From Nocardia macrotermitis (lineage in GTDB: Bacteria > Actinomycetota > Actinomycetes > Mycobacteriales > Mycobacteriaceae), in assembly GCF_009604405.1 (NCBI RefSeq), contig NZ_WEGK01000009.1, positions 124,001-188,000 on the forward strand: a stretch of 64,000 bases of DNA, in the 5' to 3' direction. This document shows positions 54,165 to 62,496 of this stretch, one piece after another. Below the pieces are notes generated by a model. It made no database searches and was not told the origin of the DNA. It was given only the letters and a program-made list of their open reading frames with translations. Position 1 is the stretch's first letter, and each line of letters opens with the position of its first letter. The translations under genes and the position numbers were made by a program.

Positions 54165-55520
54165 GTGTCCGAACCGCTTGATGTCGCAGAGAAATTGTCC
54201 GGTCCGCTGCCCGAACTGAGCGCGGACGAGATCGATGCTGCCGCCAAGCGAATTTCCGACATCATCGACCCGACGCCGCTGCAGCGGATCGATCGGCTCT
54301 CGGCGCTGTCCGGCGCGGAGGTGTACGTCAAGCGCGAGGACCTCACCGCGGTGCGCTCCTACAAACTGCGCGGCGCGTACAACCTGATCGTGCAGTTGAC
54401 CGCCGCCGAGCGCGCGGCCGGGGTGGTGACCGCCAGCGCCGGTAATCACGCGCAGGGCGTCGCATTCGCCTGTCGCGCAATGGGTATCACCGGCCGCATC
54501 TACGTCCCGACGACCACGCCGAAGCAGAAGCGCGACCGCATCCGGGCGCACGGCGGCGAATTCGTGGAACTGCTCGCGGTCGGCGACACCTTCGACGCCG
54601 CGGCCGCCGAGGCCGCCGCCGACGTCGCCCGCACCGGCGCGACAATGGTGCCGCCCTTCGACGATCCGCGCACCGCCGCCGGACAGGGCACCATCGCCGC
54701 GGAGATCCTCGAACAACTCGGCCGCACACCGGATCTGGTGATCATCCCGGTCGGCGGCGGCGGCTGTCTGGCCGGTATCGGCACCTATCTGCGCGAACGT
54801 TCCCCCGCCACGGCGATTCTCGCGGTCGAACCGGCGGGCGCGGCCTCGATGACCGCGGCCCTGGTCGCCGGTGGCCCGGTCACGCTGCCCGATATCGACC
54901 CCTTCGTCGACGGCGCGGCGGTGCGGCGCATCGGCGATCTGCCCTACGCCGCGGTCGAGAAGTTCGGCGGCCGGGTCATCTCGCACGCCTCCCTCCCCCT
55001 GCTCACGGCGACCGAATCCCCCAGGGGCGCAGGCTCTTTCCGGATGATGCTGGTCGACGAGGGCGCGATCTGCACGGCCATGCTGGAGCTGTACCAGAAC
55101 GAGGGCATCATCGCCGAACCCGCGGGCGCCCTCTCGGTCGCGGGACTCGCCGAAATCGACGTCCCCCCGGGCGCGACCGTGGTCTGCCTGCTCTCCGGCG
55201 GCAACAACGATGTCTCCCGCTACGGCGAGGTCATCGAACGCTCCCTGGTCCACCAGGGCCTGAAACACTATTTCCTGGTGGACTTCCCGCAGGAGCCCGG
55301 TGCGCTGCGCCGCTTCCTGGACGAGGTCCTGGGCCCCGACGACGACATCACCCTCTTCGAATACGTCAAGCGCAACAACCGCGAAACCGGCGCGGCCCTG
55401 GTGGGTGTGGAACTCGGCTCCCCCGACGGCCTGCACTCCCTCCTGGAGCGCATCCAAGCCTCGCCTCTCCAGTGCGAACGCCTCGACCCGGGCTCCCCCG
55501 CCTACCGCTACCTCACCTGA
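54165..55520 (+). CDS. ilvA: Threonine ammonia-lyase
   Basis: Deaminates threonine to 2-oxobutanoate, the first step of isoleucine synthesis. It has 451 residues. The PLP lysine is K67 in VRSYKLRGAYN; SAGNHAQGVAFA and PVGGGGCLAG hold the PLP phosphate. The C-terminal regulatory domain is a single short ACT-like unit (HYFLVDFPQEPGALRRFLDE), as in actinobacterial biosynthetic IlvA. The segment HASLPLLTATESPRGAGSF between the domains is longer than I would expect. No other ilv gene is nearby. Confidence 0.95.
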   Translation: MSEPLDVAEKLSGPLPELSADEIDAAAKRISDIIDPTPLQRIDRLSALSGAEVYVKREDLTAVRSYKLRGAYNLIVQLTAAERAAGVVTASAGNHAQGVAFACRAMGITGRIYVPTTTPKQKRDRIRAHGGEFVELLAVGDTFDAAAAEAAADVARTGATMVPPFDDPRTAAGQGTIAAEILEQLGRTPDLVIIPVGGGGCLAGIGTYLRERSPATAILAVEPAGAASMTAALVAGGPVTLPDIDPFVDGAAVRRIGDLPYAAVEKFGGRVISHASLPLLTATESPRGAGSFRMMLVDEGAICTAMLELYQNEGIIAEPAGALSVAGLAEIDVPPGATVVCLLSGGNNDVSRYGEVIERSLVHQGLKHYFLVDFPQEPGALRRFLDEVLGPDDDITLFEYVKRNNRETGAALVGVELGSPDGLHSLLERIQASPLQCERLDPGSPAYRYLT

Positions 55521-55780
55521 GGACCATCGAACATCTTACGCAACAACCGCTTTCGCACGTACGAGGAGACGCGGCCGGACGACGCTCATGGTAGTGCCGG
55601 ACAGTGTGCACGAACGATATCCGACCGGTACCGACCGCATTTCGAGATCCTGAAAGTCGTTGCAGGACAAGGGGATTGGCGGCCAGAGTACCCCGGGGAC
55701 AGGTTCGGCAATAAAAAGTCGGGGGTCGGCGGGACCGCGCCGATCACGGGGAGCGTCACCCGAATCGGAACATCGGAAAG
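55521..55780. other. Gap between ilvA and the beta-lactamase-like gene
   Basis: 260 bp between convergent genes. No gene or strong hairpin is evident; composition drops in GC around 55540-55720. Confidence 0.4.
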
Positions 55781-57031
55781 CTATGCGGCTCCGCGAGATT
55801 CGCCGACATCCAAGGCTCGGGGAACCGCGTGCGCACCGCGCACCACCAACGGCAGGATCCAGGTGGAGGCGATCTGATCCCAGACGAAGCGGCTCAGGTC
55901 GAGGCGGTTGTGGACGAAACCCACGGACAGGCCCTGGTTTGGGTCGGTCCAGCCGAAGGAACCGCCGAGGCCGATGTGCCCGAAACCGTTGCGGGAGCCT
56001 ACAGTCGGCATGGAGTGGTAGCCGAGGTGCCACATCATCGGCAGGTAGAGCAGGGTGTGGTCGAGGCGGTAGGTCTCGACTCGGCGCAGGGCCCGGGTGG
56101 TGCGGGCCGAGAGGTATCTGCGGCCGTCGATCGTGCCGTCGCCGAGCGCGCCGTACAGCGTGGCCAGGGCGGATGCGCTGCACACGCCGTTGCCCGCGGC
56201 CATCTCGGTCTCGAGAATCGGCGGGTTCTCGCCCTCGAGGATGGTCTCCACACCGGGCAGGAACAGCGACCGGCTGGCCGCGCCGAGCGTGCCCGGGATG
56301 CCGTACGCGTGGCCGAACAACATCGCGCCGAGCGGTGCGCGCACCGCCGCCAGCCGCGAACCTTGCAGTGTCGCAACGGTTGTCGGCGATCCCACCGGCG
56401 GGCGGCCGAGATGGATACCGTCCACGCCGAGCGGCTCGGCGACCTCGGTGCGGAACAGTTCGGCCATACCGCGTCCGGTGATCGCGCGGGCCAGCCCGGC
56501 CAGCAGCCAGCCGAAGGTGAGCGCATGATAAGCCGGGACGCCGAGCAGCCGATCAGGCGCGGCGGCGGCCAGGCGCTGTTCCATCAGTTCGTGGTCGAGC
56601 AGATCCTCGATCCCGGCGGCGATCGACGGCAGTGAGGTGAGTCCGGCGCGGTGGGTCAGCAAGCGCCGCACCGTGATTCGCTCTTTCCCGGCGACGCCGA
56701 AATCCGGCCAGTACTCGGCGACGGGCGCGTCGTAGTCCAGCAGTCCGCGATCGGCGAGCCGGTGCACGACCGTGGCGGCCACCCCCTTGGTGGCGGAGAA
56801 GACCACGACTCCGGTATCGCGCGACCAGTCGGTGCCGGGCGCGGCCTGACCGGTTCGGATGTCCACGAGTGGTTCGCCGTGTCGCATGACCGTCAAGGCG
56901 CCACCGGCACCGGGGCGACCGCCCACGAATGTCGCGAAGGCGCGCACCAGCGGTGCGAATCCGGCGGCGGCGGATCCGCGCACACCCGCGGGCAGGGGCG
57001 CGCGGCCGGAGGGGAAAGCGTCGTTGCTCAC
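55781..57031 (-). CDS. Serine hydrolase, class C beta-lactamase/esterase family
   Basis: 416-residue penicillin-binding-fold hydrolase. The triad is S79-x-x-K82 in VFSATKGVAA, Y168 in VPAYHALTFGW, and HIGLGG replacing the KTG motif, typical of EstB-like esterases rather than true beta-lactamases. No signal peptide is seen, so an intracellular esterase is more likely. The GTG start at 57031 follows TACCGT by 6 bases. It shares a 44-bp divergent promoter gap with the next hydrolase. Confidence 0.88.
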   Translation of the reverse strand: MSNDAFPSGRAPLPAGVRGSAAAGFAPLVRAFATFVGGRPGAGGALTVMRHGEPLVDIRTGQAAPGTDWSRDTGVVVFSATKGVAATVVHRLADRGLLDYDAPVAEYWPDFGVAGKERITVRRLLTHRAGLTSLPSIAAGIEDLLDHELMEQRLAAAAPDRLLGVPAYHALTFGWLLAGLARAITGRGMAELFRTEVAEPLGVDGIHLGRPPVGSPTTVATLQGSRLAAVRAPLGAMLFGHAYGIPGTLGAASRSLFLPGVETILEGENPPILETEMAAGNGVCSASALATLYGALGDGTIDGRRYLSARTTRALRRVETYRLDHTLLYLPMMWHLGYHSMPTVGSRNGFGHIGLGGSFGWTDPNQGLSVGFVHNRLDLSRFVWDQIASTWILPLVVRGAHAVPRALDVGESRGAA

Positions 57032-57037
57032 CTGTCC

Positions 57038-57043
57038 ACGGTA
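57038..57043 (-). promoter_or_regulatory. -10 box TACCGT, leaderless start
   Basis: TACCGT on the minus strand, 6 bases before the GTG at 57031. Confidence 0.5.
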
Positions 57044-57064
57044 CGGGCGTACGGTTCGCCCGGC

Positions 57065-57070
57065 TACGCT
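57065..57070 (+). promoter_or_regulatory. -10 box TACGCT, leaderless start
   Basis: TACGCT followed by 5 bases and then the ATG at 57076; only 21 bases from the opposing -10 box, so the two promoters must interfere. Confidence 0.45.
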
Positions 57071-57075
57071 GAGTT

Positions 57076-58458
57076 ATGCGATCGTTGCGGGTCCTGACAC
57101 TGATTCTGCTGATCATCGCGGTCCTCGACCGCGCACCACGACCCCGGCGACACGCCGGCGAGGATGCGCTGGCGGGCGATTGGACCGGGACGCTGGAGAT
57201 CCCCGGACAACCGTTACCGCTGGGCATCAGCCTCGACGGCGACAGCGGATCGCTGACGGTGCCGGTCCAGAGCCTTTTCGAACATCCCCTCGCCGAGGTC
57301 GTCGTCTCACCCGAGAAAGTCGCCTTCACCATTCCCGGACTGCCCGGCGCACCCACCTTCGCGGGCCGCTACGACCCCTCGGATGCGGTGATCACCGGGA
57401 CGTTCACCCAGGCCGGACACGAACTGCCGCTGACACTGCGGCGCGGCACGGTTCCGGTGCCGCCACGTCCGCAGGAACCGGCCGAGCCCCGGCCGTACCG
57501 GTCCGAGGAGGTGACCTACCCCAGCGGCGACATCACGATCGCCGGGACGCTCACCCTGCCGCCGGCGCCCGGCACCTACCCGGCGGTGGTCCTGCTCAAC
57601 GGCAGCGGGAAGAACGACCGGAACGAAGAAGTGTTCGGGCACAAGCCTTTTCTGCTGCTCGCCGACACGCTCACCCGAACCGGGTACGCCGTGTTGCGCA
57701 CCGATAAACGCGGTGTCGGCGGCACCGGCGGCGTCCTGGCCGACGCCGATTACGACGATCTCGCGGGGGATGTCGTCGCGGGACTGGAATTCCTGCGCTC
57801 ACGCCCGGACATCGACGCCCAACGCGTCGGACTGTTCGGCCACAGCGAAGGCGGCTACCTCGGGCCGCTGGTCGCCTCCCGGCCGGAGAACCGGATCGCG
57901 TTCGTGATCATGATGGCCGGTCCCGCGGCCTCCGGCAGGGCGGTGCTGTTGGCCCAGAACCGGGCGATCATGGCGGTTCGCGAGGCATCCGGCGACGAGA
58001 TCGCCACGCAGCTCGGCTTCGTCGAAAAGCTCACCACGCTGCTGCTCGACGGTGATCCGGAGCGGGCCCGGCAGTTCGTCCTCGAACACAACGCCGCCCT
58101 GCCGCCGGAGCAGCGACAGCCCGAATCGACGATGGATCGGATCGTCAACACGAACTTCGCCGCATTCGTCGGCTACGACCCGGCCGCGGCGTTGCGTGCG
58201 CTGCGCATACCGGTGCTGGCGTTCTTCGGGTCGAAGGATCTCCAGGTTCCGCTCGAGCAGAACGCGCCGCTGGCACGCACTCTGCTGGCGGAGAATCCTG
58301 ATGCGGATGTCCACGTCTTCGACGGGCTCAACCACCTCATGCAGCCCGCGACCACGGGTAGTCCGACCGAATACGGGCAAATACAGGTCACCGTGGCGCC
58401 GGAGGTTCTCGAGTACGTTGTCGACTGGCTCACTCGGCGGGTGCCACCGGCCGAGTGA
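57076..58458 (+). CDS. Secreted or membrane-anchored alpha/beta hydrolase
   Basis: 460 residues. An N-terminal hydrophobic segment (LRVLTLILLIIAVLD) is a signal peptide or anchor. A beta-rich region follows (residues 30-140), then the alpha/beta hydrolase core with S257 in LFGHSEGGYLGP and the DGLNHLMQP histidine near the end; the acid is in FFGSKDLQVP. It resembles peptidase S9/dienelactone-type hydrolases. Substrate unknown. Its stop codon lies inside a palindrome shared with the convergent treZ. Confidence 0.85.
   Translation: MRSLRVLTLILLIIAVLDRAPRPRRHAGEDALAGDWTGTLEIPGQPLPLGISLDGDSGSLTVPVQSLFEHPLAEVVVSPEKVAFTIPGLPGAPTFAGRYDPSDAVITGTFTQAGHELPLTLRRGTVPVPPRPQEPAEPRPYRSEEVTYPSGDITIAGTLTLPPAPGTYPAVVLLNGSGKNDRNEEVFGHKPFLLLADTLTRTGYAVLRTDKRGVGGTGGVLADADYDDLAGDVVAGLEFLRSRPDIDAQRVGLFGHSEGGYLGPLVASRPENRIAFVIMMAGPAASGRAVLLAQNRAIMAVREASGDEIATQLGFVEKLTTLLLDGDPERARQFVLEHNAALPPEQRQPESTMDRIVNTNFAAFVGYDPAAALRALRIPVLAFFGSKDLQVPLEQNAPLARTLLAENPDADVHVFDGLNHLMQPATTGSPTEYGQIQVTVAPEVLEYVVDWLTRRVPPAE
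58430..58458. terminator. Palindrome carrying both stop codons of convergent genes
   Basis: TCACTCGGC (58430-58438) and GCCGAGTGA (58450-58458), 9-bp arms with an 11-base loop. Each arm contains the stop codon of one gene, and both proteins end in PAE. The hairpin could work as a bidirectional terminator. Confidence 0.6.
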
Positions 58459-60193
58459 TTCCGGCACGCTCCGGGTCCGAGAGCAGGGCGAAGGAGTGCG
58501 CGGGAACTGTTGTGTGCGAATCGGTTTGCTGGATCGGATCCCAGACCAGCAGCGGGTCGCCGGTGACGGGTAGTCGCACGGGATGTTCGGACAAGTTGCA
58601 GGCGAGGTGGATTCCGTTGCGGTGCACAATGATCCAGCGTTCATTTTCGTCGTACTCGGCGGTGAGACGATCCAGCCTGGGATCTGCGAGGCTCGGCTCG
58701 GTGCGGCGCAGGGTCAGTAGTGCGCGGTAGCAGTTCAGCAGGCGGGAATGGGTGGGGTTCCCCGGCTCGGACCAGTCCAGTTTCGAGCGGTGGAAGGTGG
58801 CCGGGGCCTGCGGGTCGGGGATGTCGGCGGCGGGCCAGCCGTGGTCGGCGAATTCGTTCCTGCGTCCCTCAGCGACCGCGGCCGCGAGTTTCGGTTCGGG
58901 GTGGGAAGTGAAGTACTGGAACGGAGTTCGCGCACCCCACTCCTCGCCCATGAACAGCATCGGCGTGTAGGGCGAGATGAGGATCAGGGCCGCTTTGATC
59001 GCGAGTTGACCATCGGTGAGGTAGGCGGACGGGCGATCGCCGAGGGCACGGTTGCCGATCTGGTCGTGGGTGCAGGTGTAGCCCATCAACGCGCTGCCGG
59101 GTATGAGGCGGGTGTTCAGGGGGCGGCCGTGGGTTCTGCCTCGGAAGCTGGAATAGGTTGCGGCGTGGAAGAATCCGTTGCGCAGGGTGTCGGCGAGACA
59201 TCTCATGGAGCCGAAATCCGCGTAGTAGCCCTGTCTTTCACCCGAGACGGCGGTGTGGACCGCATGGTGGAGATCGTCGTTCCACTGGGCGTGCAGACCG
59301 AAACCTCCTGCCGCGCACGGGGTGATCAGGCGCGGATCGTTCAGGTCGCTTTCCGCGATCAGGCTCAGCGGGCGTCCGAGCCGGGCCGAGAGCGCGGCGG
59401 TTTCGGTGGCCAATTCCTCCAGCAGTCCGATCGCACGGTGATCGACCAGGGCGTGCACCGCGTCCAATCGCAGTGCGTCGATGTGGAATTCGTCGAACCA
59501 GCGTAGTGCGTTGTCGATGATGTAACGCCGGACCTCGTCCGAACCTGGTCCGTCGAGATTCAGCTGCTGACCCCAGGTGTTGGATTCCGCGCCGAGATAG
59601 GGCCCGAAGCGCGGCAGGTAGTTCCCCGAGGGCCCGAGATGGTTGTAGACGACATCCAGTGCGACCGCCAAACCCCTACCGTGACAAGCATTCACGAACC
59701 GCTGCAACCCGTCCGGCCCGCCGTAGGGCTCGTGTACCGCGTACCACAACACACCGTCGTAGCCCCAGTTCCACACCCCGTTGAACGCGTTGACCGGCAT
59801 CAACTCGACCGTGGTCACCCCGAGTTCCACCAGATGGTCCAGTCGCTCGACCGCCGCGTCGAACGTGCCCTCGGGTGTGAATGTCCCGACATGCAGCTCG
59901 TAGCACACCGATCCGGCCAATTGTCTTCCAGTCCAACCGGAATCGGTCCATCCAGCTGGATCCAACGCATGCCGCGCCGACCGCCCGTGCACTCCGTCCG
60001 GCTGTCGCGCCGAACGTGGATCGGGCAAGACCAGCGCATCGTCATCGATCAGAAATCCGTACCGAACCCCCGGACCACCCTCGGCCTCGGCCACCCACCA
60101 GCCATCGGCACCGGGCCGCATCTCGTGGACCGCCCCCGCCACCTCGACCCGCACCCGCGCCGCCGCCGGGGCCCACACCTCGAACCGGCTCAC
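58430..60193 (-). CDS. treZ: Malto-oligosyltrehalose trehalohydrolase
   Basis: GH13 enzyme releasing trehalose from the TreY product. It has 587 residues: N-terminal CBM48 (FEVWAPAAARVRVEVAG), then the barrel with WGYDGVLWYAVHEPYGGPD, nucleophile D244 in DALRLDAVHALVD, acid/base E281 in SLIAESDLND and the third acid in YTCTHDQIGNRALGDRPS. The C-terminus is a beta domain. It lies about 11.6 kb from treY and on the other strand, whereas treXYZ are contiguous in M. tuberculosis (recalled). Confidence 0.95.
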   Translation of the reverse strand: MSRFEVWAPAAARVRVEVAGAVHEMRPGADGWWVAEAEGGPGVRYGFLIDDDALVLPDPRSARQPDGVHGRSARHALDPAGWTDSGWTGRQLAGSVCYELHVGTFTPEGTFDAAVERLDHLVELGVTTVELMPVNAFNGVWNWGYDGVLWYAVHEPYGGPDGLQRFVNACHGRGLAVALDVVYNHLGPSGNYLPRFGPYLGAESNTWGQQLNLDGPGSDEVRRYIIDNALRWFDEFHIDALRLDAVHALVDHRAIGLLEELATETAALSARLGRPLSLIAESDLNDPRLITPCAAGGFGLHAQWNDDLHHAVHTAVSGERQGYYADFGSMRCLADTLRNGFFHAATYSSFRGRTHGRPLNTRLIPGSALMGYTCTHDQIGNRALGDRPSAYLTDGQLAIKAALILISPYTPMLFMGEEWGARTPFQYFTSHPEPKLAAAVAEGRRNEFADHGWPAADIPDPQAPATFHRSKLDWSEPGNPTHSRLLNCYRALLTLRRTEPSLADPRLDRLTAEYDENERWIIVHRNGIHLACNLSEHPVRLPVTGDPLLVWDPIQQTDSHTTVPAHSFALLSDPERAGITRPVAPAE

Positions 60194-60271
60194 ACCCTCA
60201 CCTCACCAGCGGACCGCACGCTCATGACCCCAGCATGGCACGCCCTCCCGCGACCGCAACCGACCCGCAAT

Positions 60272-60733
60272 TCACGCGATTCGCTTGGTCATGAACACGC
60301 TGAGCGGATCGGGACGGTAATCGCCGAACGGCTCGCAGTACTCGAATCCGTGGCCGAGGTAGAGGCGGCGAGCGGGCTCGAAGAAATCCTCCGCACCGGT
60401 TTCCAGGCTCAACCGCGTAATCCCGACGCGCGCCGACTCCGTTTCCAGATGCGCCAGCAGTAGCGCGGCCACGCCCCGGCGGCGATGGGCATGCGCGGTG
60501 CGCATGGATTTGATCTCGCCGTGGTGGGCGTCCAGGCGCTTGATCGCGCCGCAACCGGCGAGGCGGCCGTCCTCACGCACGGACCAGACCGTGATGTCCG
60601 GGCGACGCAGGGCATCGACGTCGAGGGCATGCATGCTGTCCGCGTTCGGTGTGACCACGCGCATCTCGTCCAGGTGCCCGCCGATCAGGTCGACGATGTC
60701 CTGGCCGGTCAGGTCGTCCGTGCGGATCTCCAT
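60272..60733 (-). CDS. GNAT-family N-acetyltransferase
   Basis: 153 residues from the ATG of MEIRTDDLTG. The acetyl-CoA-binding segment is IKSMRTAHAHRRRGVAALLL, and RLYLGHGFEYCEPFGDY closes the fold. It matches the YafP/ElaA-like general GNAT pattern; the substrate cannot be predicted. The TAGCCT box 7 bases upstream suggests a leaderless transcript. It lies between treZ and the acyl-AMP ligase on the same strand but with its own promoter. Confidence 0.85.
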   Translation of the reverse strand: MEIRTDDLTGQDIVDLIGGHLDEMRVVTPNADSMHALDVDALRRPDITVWSVREDGRLAGCGAIKRLDAHHGEIKSMRTAHAHRRRGVAALLLAHLETESARVGITRLSLETGAEDFFEPARRLYLGHGFEYCEPFGDYRPDPLSVFMTKRIA

Positions 60734-60740
60734 TCGGGTG

Positions 60741-60746
60741 AGGCTA
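60741..60746 (-). promoter_or_regulatory. -10 box TAGCCT, leaderless start
   Basis: TAGCCT on the minus strand, 7 bases before the ATG at 60733. Confidence 0.5.
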
Positions 60747-60866
60747 CCGACGCGGCCATTCGGCGGCACGACCCGCCGGTCACTGGGGATGACGGCCGAC
60801 TCGCGAATCGGTCGCGGGTCGTTCCGGTGGCAGCACCGTCGCGGTGAAGATGCTGCCACCGCGAAC

Positions 60867-62489
60867 TCAATTCAGTGCACCCTGCTGGTAGAGGTCGCGG
60901 GTGCGGCCGCGGCGCAGTTTCCCGCTGGTGGTCATCGGCAGGCTACCGCGACCGACGAGCCGAATGTCCTTCAGCTCCAGACCATGTCGGGCGAGAACAC
61001 CCGCGCGGATCGCCTCGATCGCCGCCTCGTCCGCGTGCTTGGTCTCGGCCACCAGCACCACCGCGCCGTCGACGGCGAAGACCGCGCAGGCGTGTGCCCG
61101 GACGGACGGGGTGGCCGACGCCGCCGTGCGTTCGACATCGACGGGGAAGATCCAACGACCTTCCGCGACAATCAGATCCGCGGTGCGCCCCAGGACGAAC
61201 AGCTCGCCGTCGAGCAGACAGCCCAGATCACCGGTGGGCAGGAAACCGTCCACACCACCGACCGCGATGGTCCCACCTTCGACACCCCAGTACCCGGCTG
61301 CCACACTGGATCCGGTGATCATGATCTCACCGACGAATCCCTCAGGGAGACTTCGTTGTTCGTCGAGCGACGCGATCGTCACCCACACCCCGGAACCCGG
61401 ACGCCCACTCCCGGCCAGCAGCACGGTCTCGGCATCCTCGGCACCGGACACGACCTCACCCCGCTCCAACCGCTGCCGATCGGCACGCACCATGACCGGC
61501 GGCGTGTTCAGCGGAGCGATACACACGTGCACGACAGCCTCGCCGAGACCGTAAGCGGTACTGAGGGATTCGGGCCGCAGCCCGGACGCCGCGAAACCGG
61601 CGAGGAATTCGGTGATCTGCGCCGGATCCAGCACCTCGGCCCCGGTCCGCGCGATCCGCAGCCGATCCAGCCGCAACGTCGCGCGCTCGGCGGCCGGTAT
61701 CCGCCGCAGCAGCATGTCGTAGGCGAAACCGGGCAGCGCGGCCATGGTGGCCGCACGTTCGGACACCGTGCGCAGCCAGTGCGCCGGATCGGCGACGAAA
61801 TCCTGCGGCTGCATCATGACCACGCGGTATCCGTCGTAGAGCGGTTGCAGCACCTGGCTGACCAGGCCGAGATCGTGGAACAGCGGCAACCAGCCGATCA
61901 TGAGATCCTCGCCGGTGAGCACGTTGTCGGCCGATGCCAGCGCGAGATTGGCCAGCACATTGGCGTGGGTCAGCACGATGCCGCGCGGCGATCCGGTGGT
62001 CCCGCCGGTGTATTGCAGATACGCGGTATTCGACGGCCGGACCTCCGGCAGCACGAAATCCGCTGGGTCGGTGGCACTCTCGCGCAACTCGTGCGCCGAG
62101 ACCAGCTTCGGTCCCTCGACCGCCGCCAACATCGCGACCCAATCACGTTCGGTGACAAGGAGATTCGGCGCACAATCGGCGACGATCGCGGCGAACCGCT
62201 CGGCCATCGGACCGGGCAGCGGCGGCGGGCACGGCACCGGAAGTACCCGGGCGTACAGACATCCGAAGAACGTCGCGACGAAGTCGGTACCGCTGGGCAT
62301 CACCAGCAGCACCCGATCGCCCGGTGCGGTCAGCTCGGTCAGCCGGGCAGCCGTGGCGCGGGCCAGCCGATCCAGATCCGCGTAATTCGGCGGATTCGCC
62401 GTATCACCGAGAAATTCCAGCGGCGCGATTTCGGGCTGGGTACGCGCTTTGTGGTCGAGTAATCCGACCAGAGTTGTCATCTCCGACAT
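60867..62489 (-). CDS. Fatty-acyl-AMP ligase (FAAL/FadD-type)
   Basis: 540-residue adenylating enzyme. Core motifs are AYLQYTGGTTGSPRGIVLTH (P-loop), IGWLPLFHDLGLV, STAYGLGEAVVHVC, FLPTGDLGCLLDGELFVLGR and GRWIFPVDVERT, followed by a C-terminal MTTSGKLRRGR. The pattern around HD-GL and YGLxEA and the GDLG-DGELF-GR block is FAAL-like: these activate fatty acids as acyl-AMP and pass them to a carrier protein in lipid or polyketide assembly. No PKS, NRPS or ACP gene is in the window. It starts 7 bp after the Rieske oxygenase stop, so the two form an operon. Confidence 0.83.
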   Translation of the reverse strand: MSEMTTLVGLLDHKARTQPEIAPLEFLGDTANPPNYADLDRLARATAARLTELTAPGDRVLLVMPSGTDFVATFFGCLYARVLPVPCPPPLPGPMAERFAAIVADCAPNLLVTERDWVAMLAAVEGPKLVSAHELRESATDPADFVLPEVRPSNTAYLQYTGGTTGSPRGIVLTHANVLANLALASADNVLTGEDLMIGWLPLFHDLGLVSQVLQPLYDGYRVVMMQPQDFVADPAHWLRTVSERAATMAALPGFAYDMLLRRIPAAERATLRLDRLRIARTGAEVLDPAQITEFLAGFAASGLRPESLSTAYGLGEAVVHVCIAPLNTPPVMVRADRQRLERGEVVSGAEDAETVLLAGSGRPGSGVWVTIASLDEQRSLPEGFVGEIMITGSSVAAGYWGVEGGTIAVGGVDGFLPTGDLGCLLDGELFVLGRTADLIVAEGRWIFPVDVERTAASATPSVRAHACAVFAVDGAVVLVAETKHADEAAIEAIRAGVLARHGLELKDIRLVGRGSLPMTTSGKLRRGRTRDLYQQGALN

Positions 62490-62496
62490 ACTGTAT

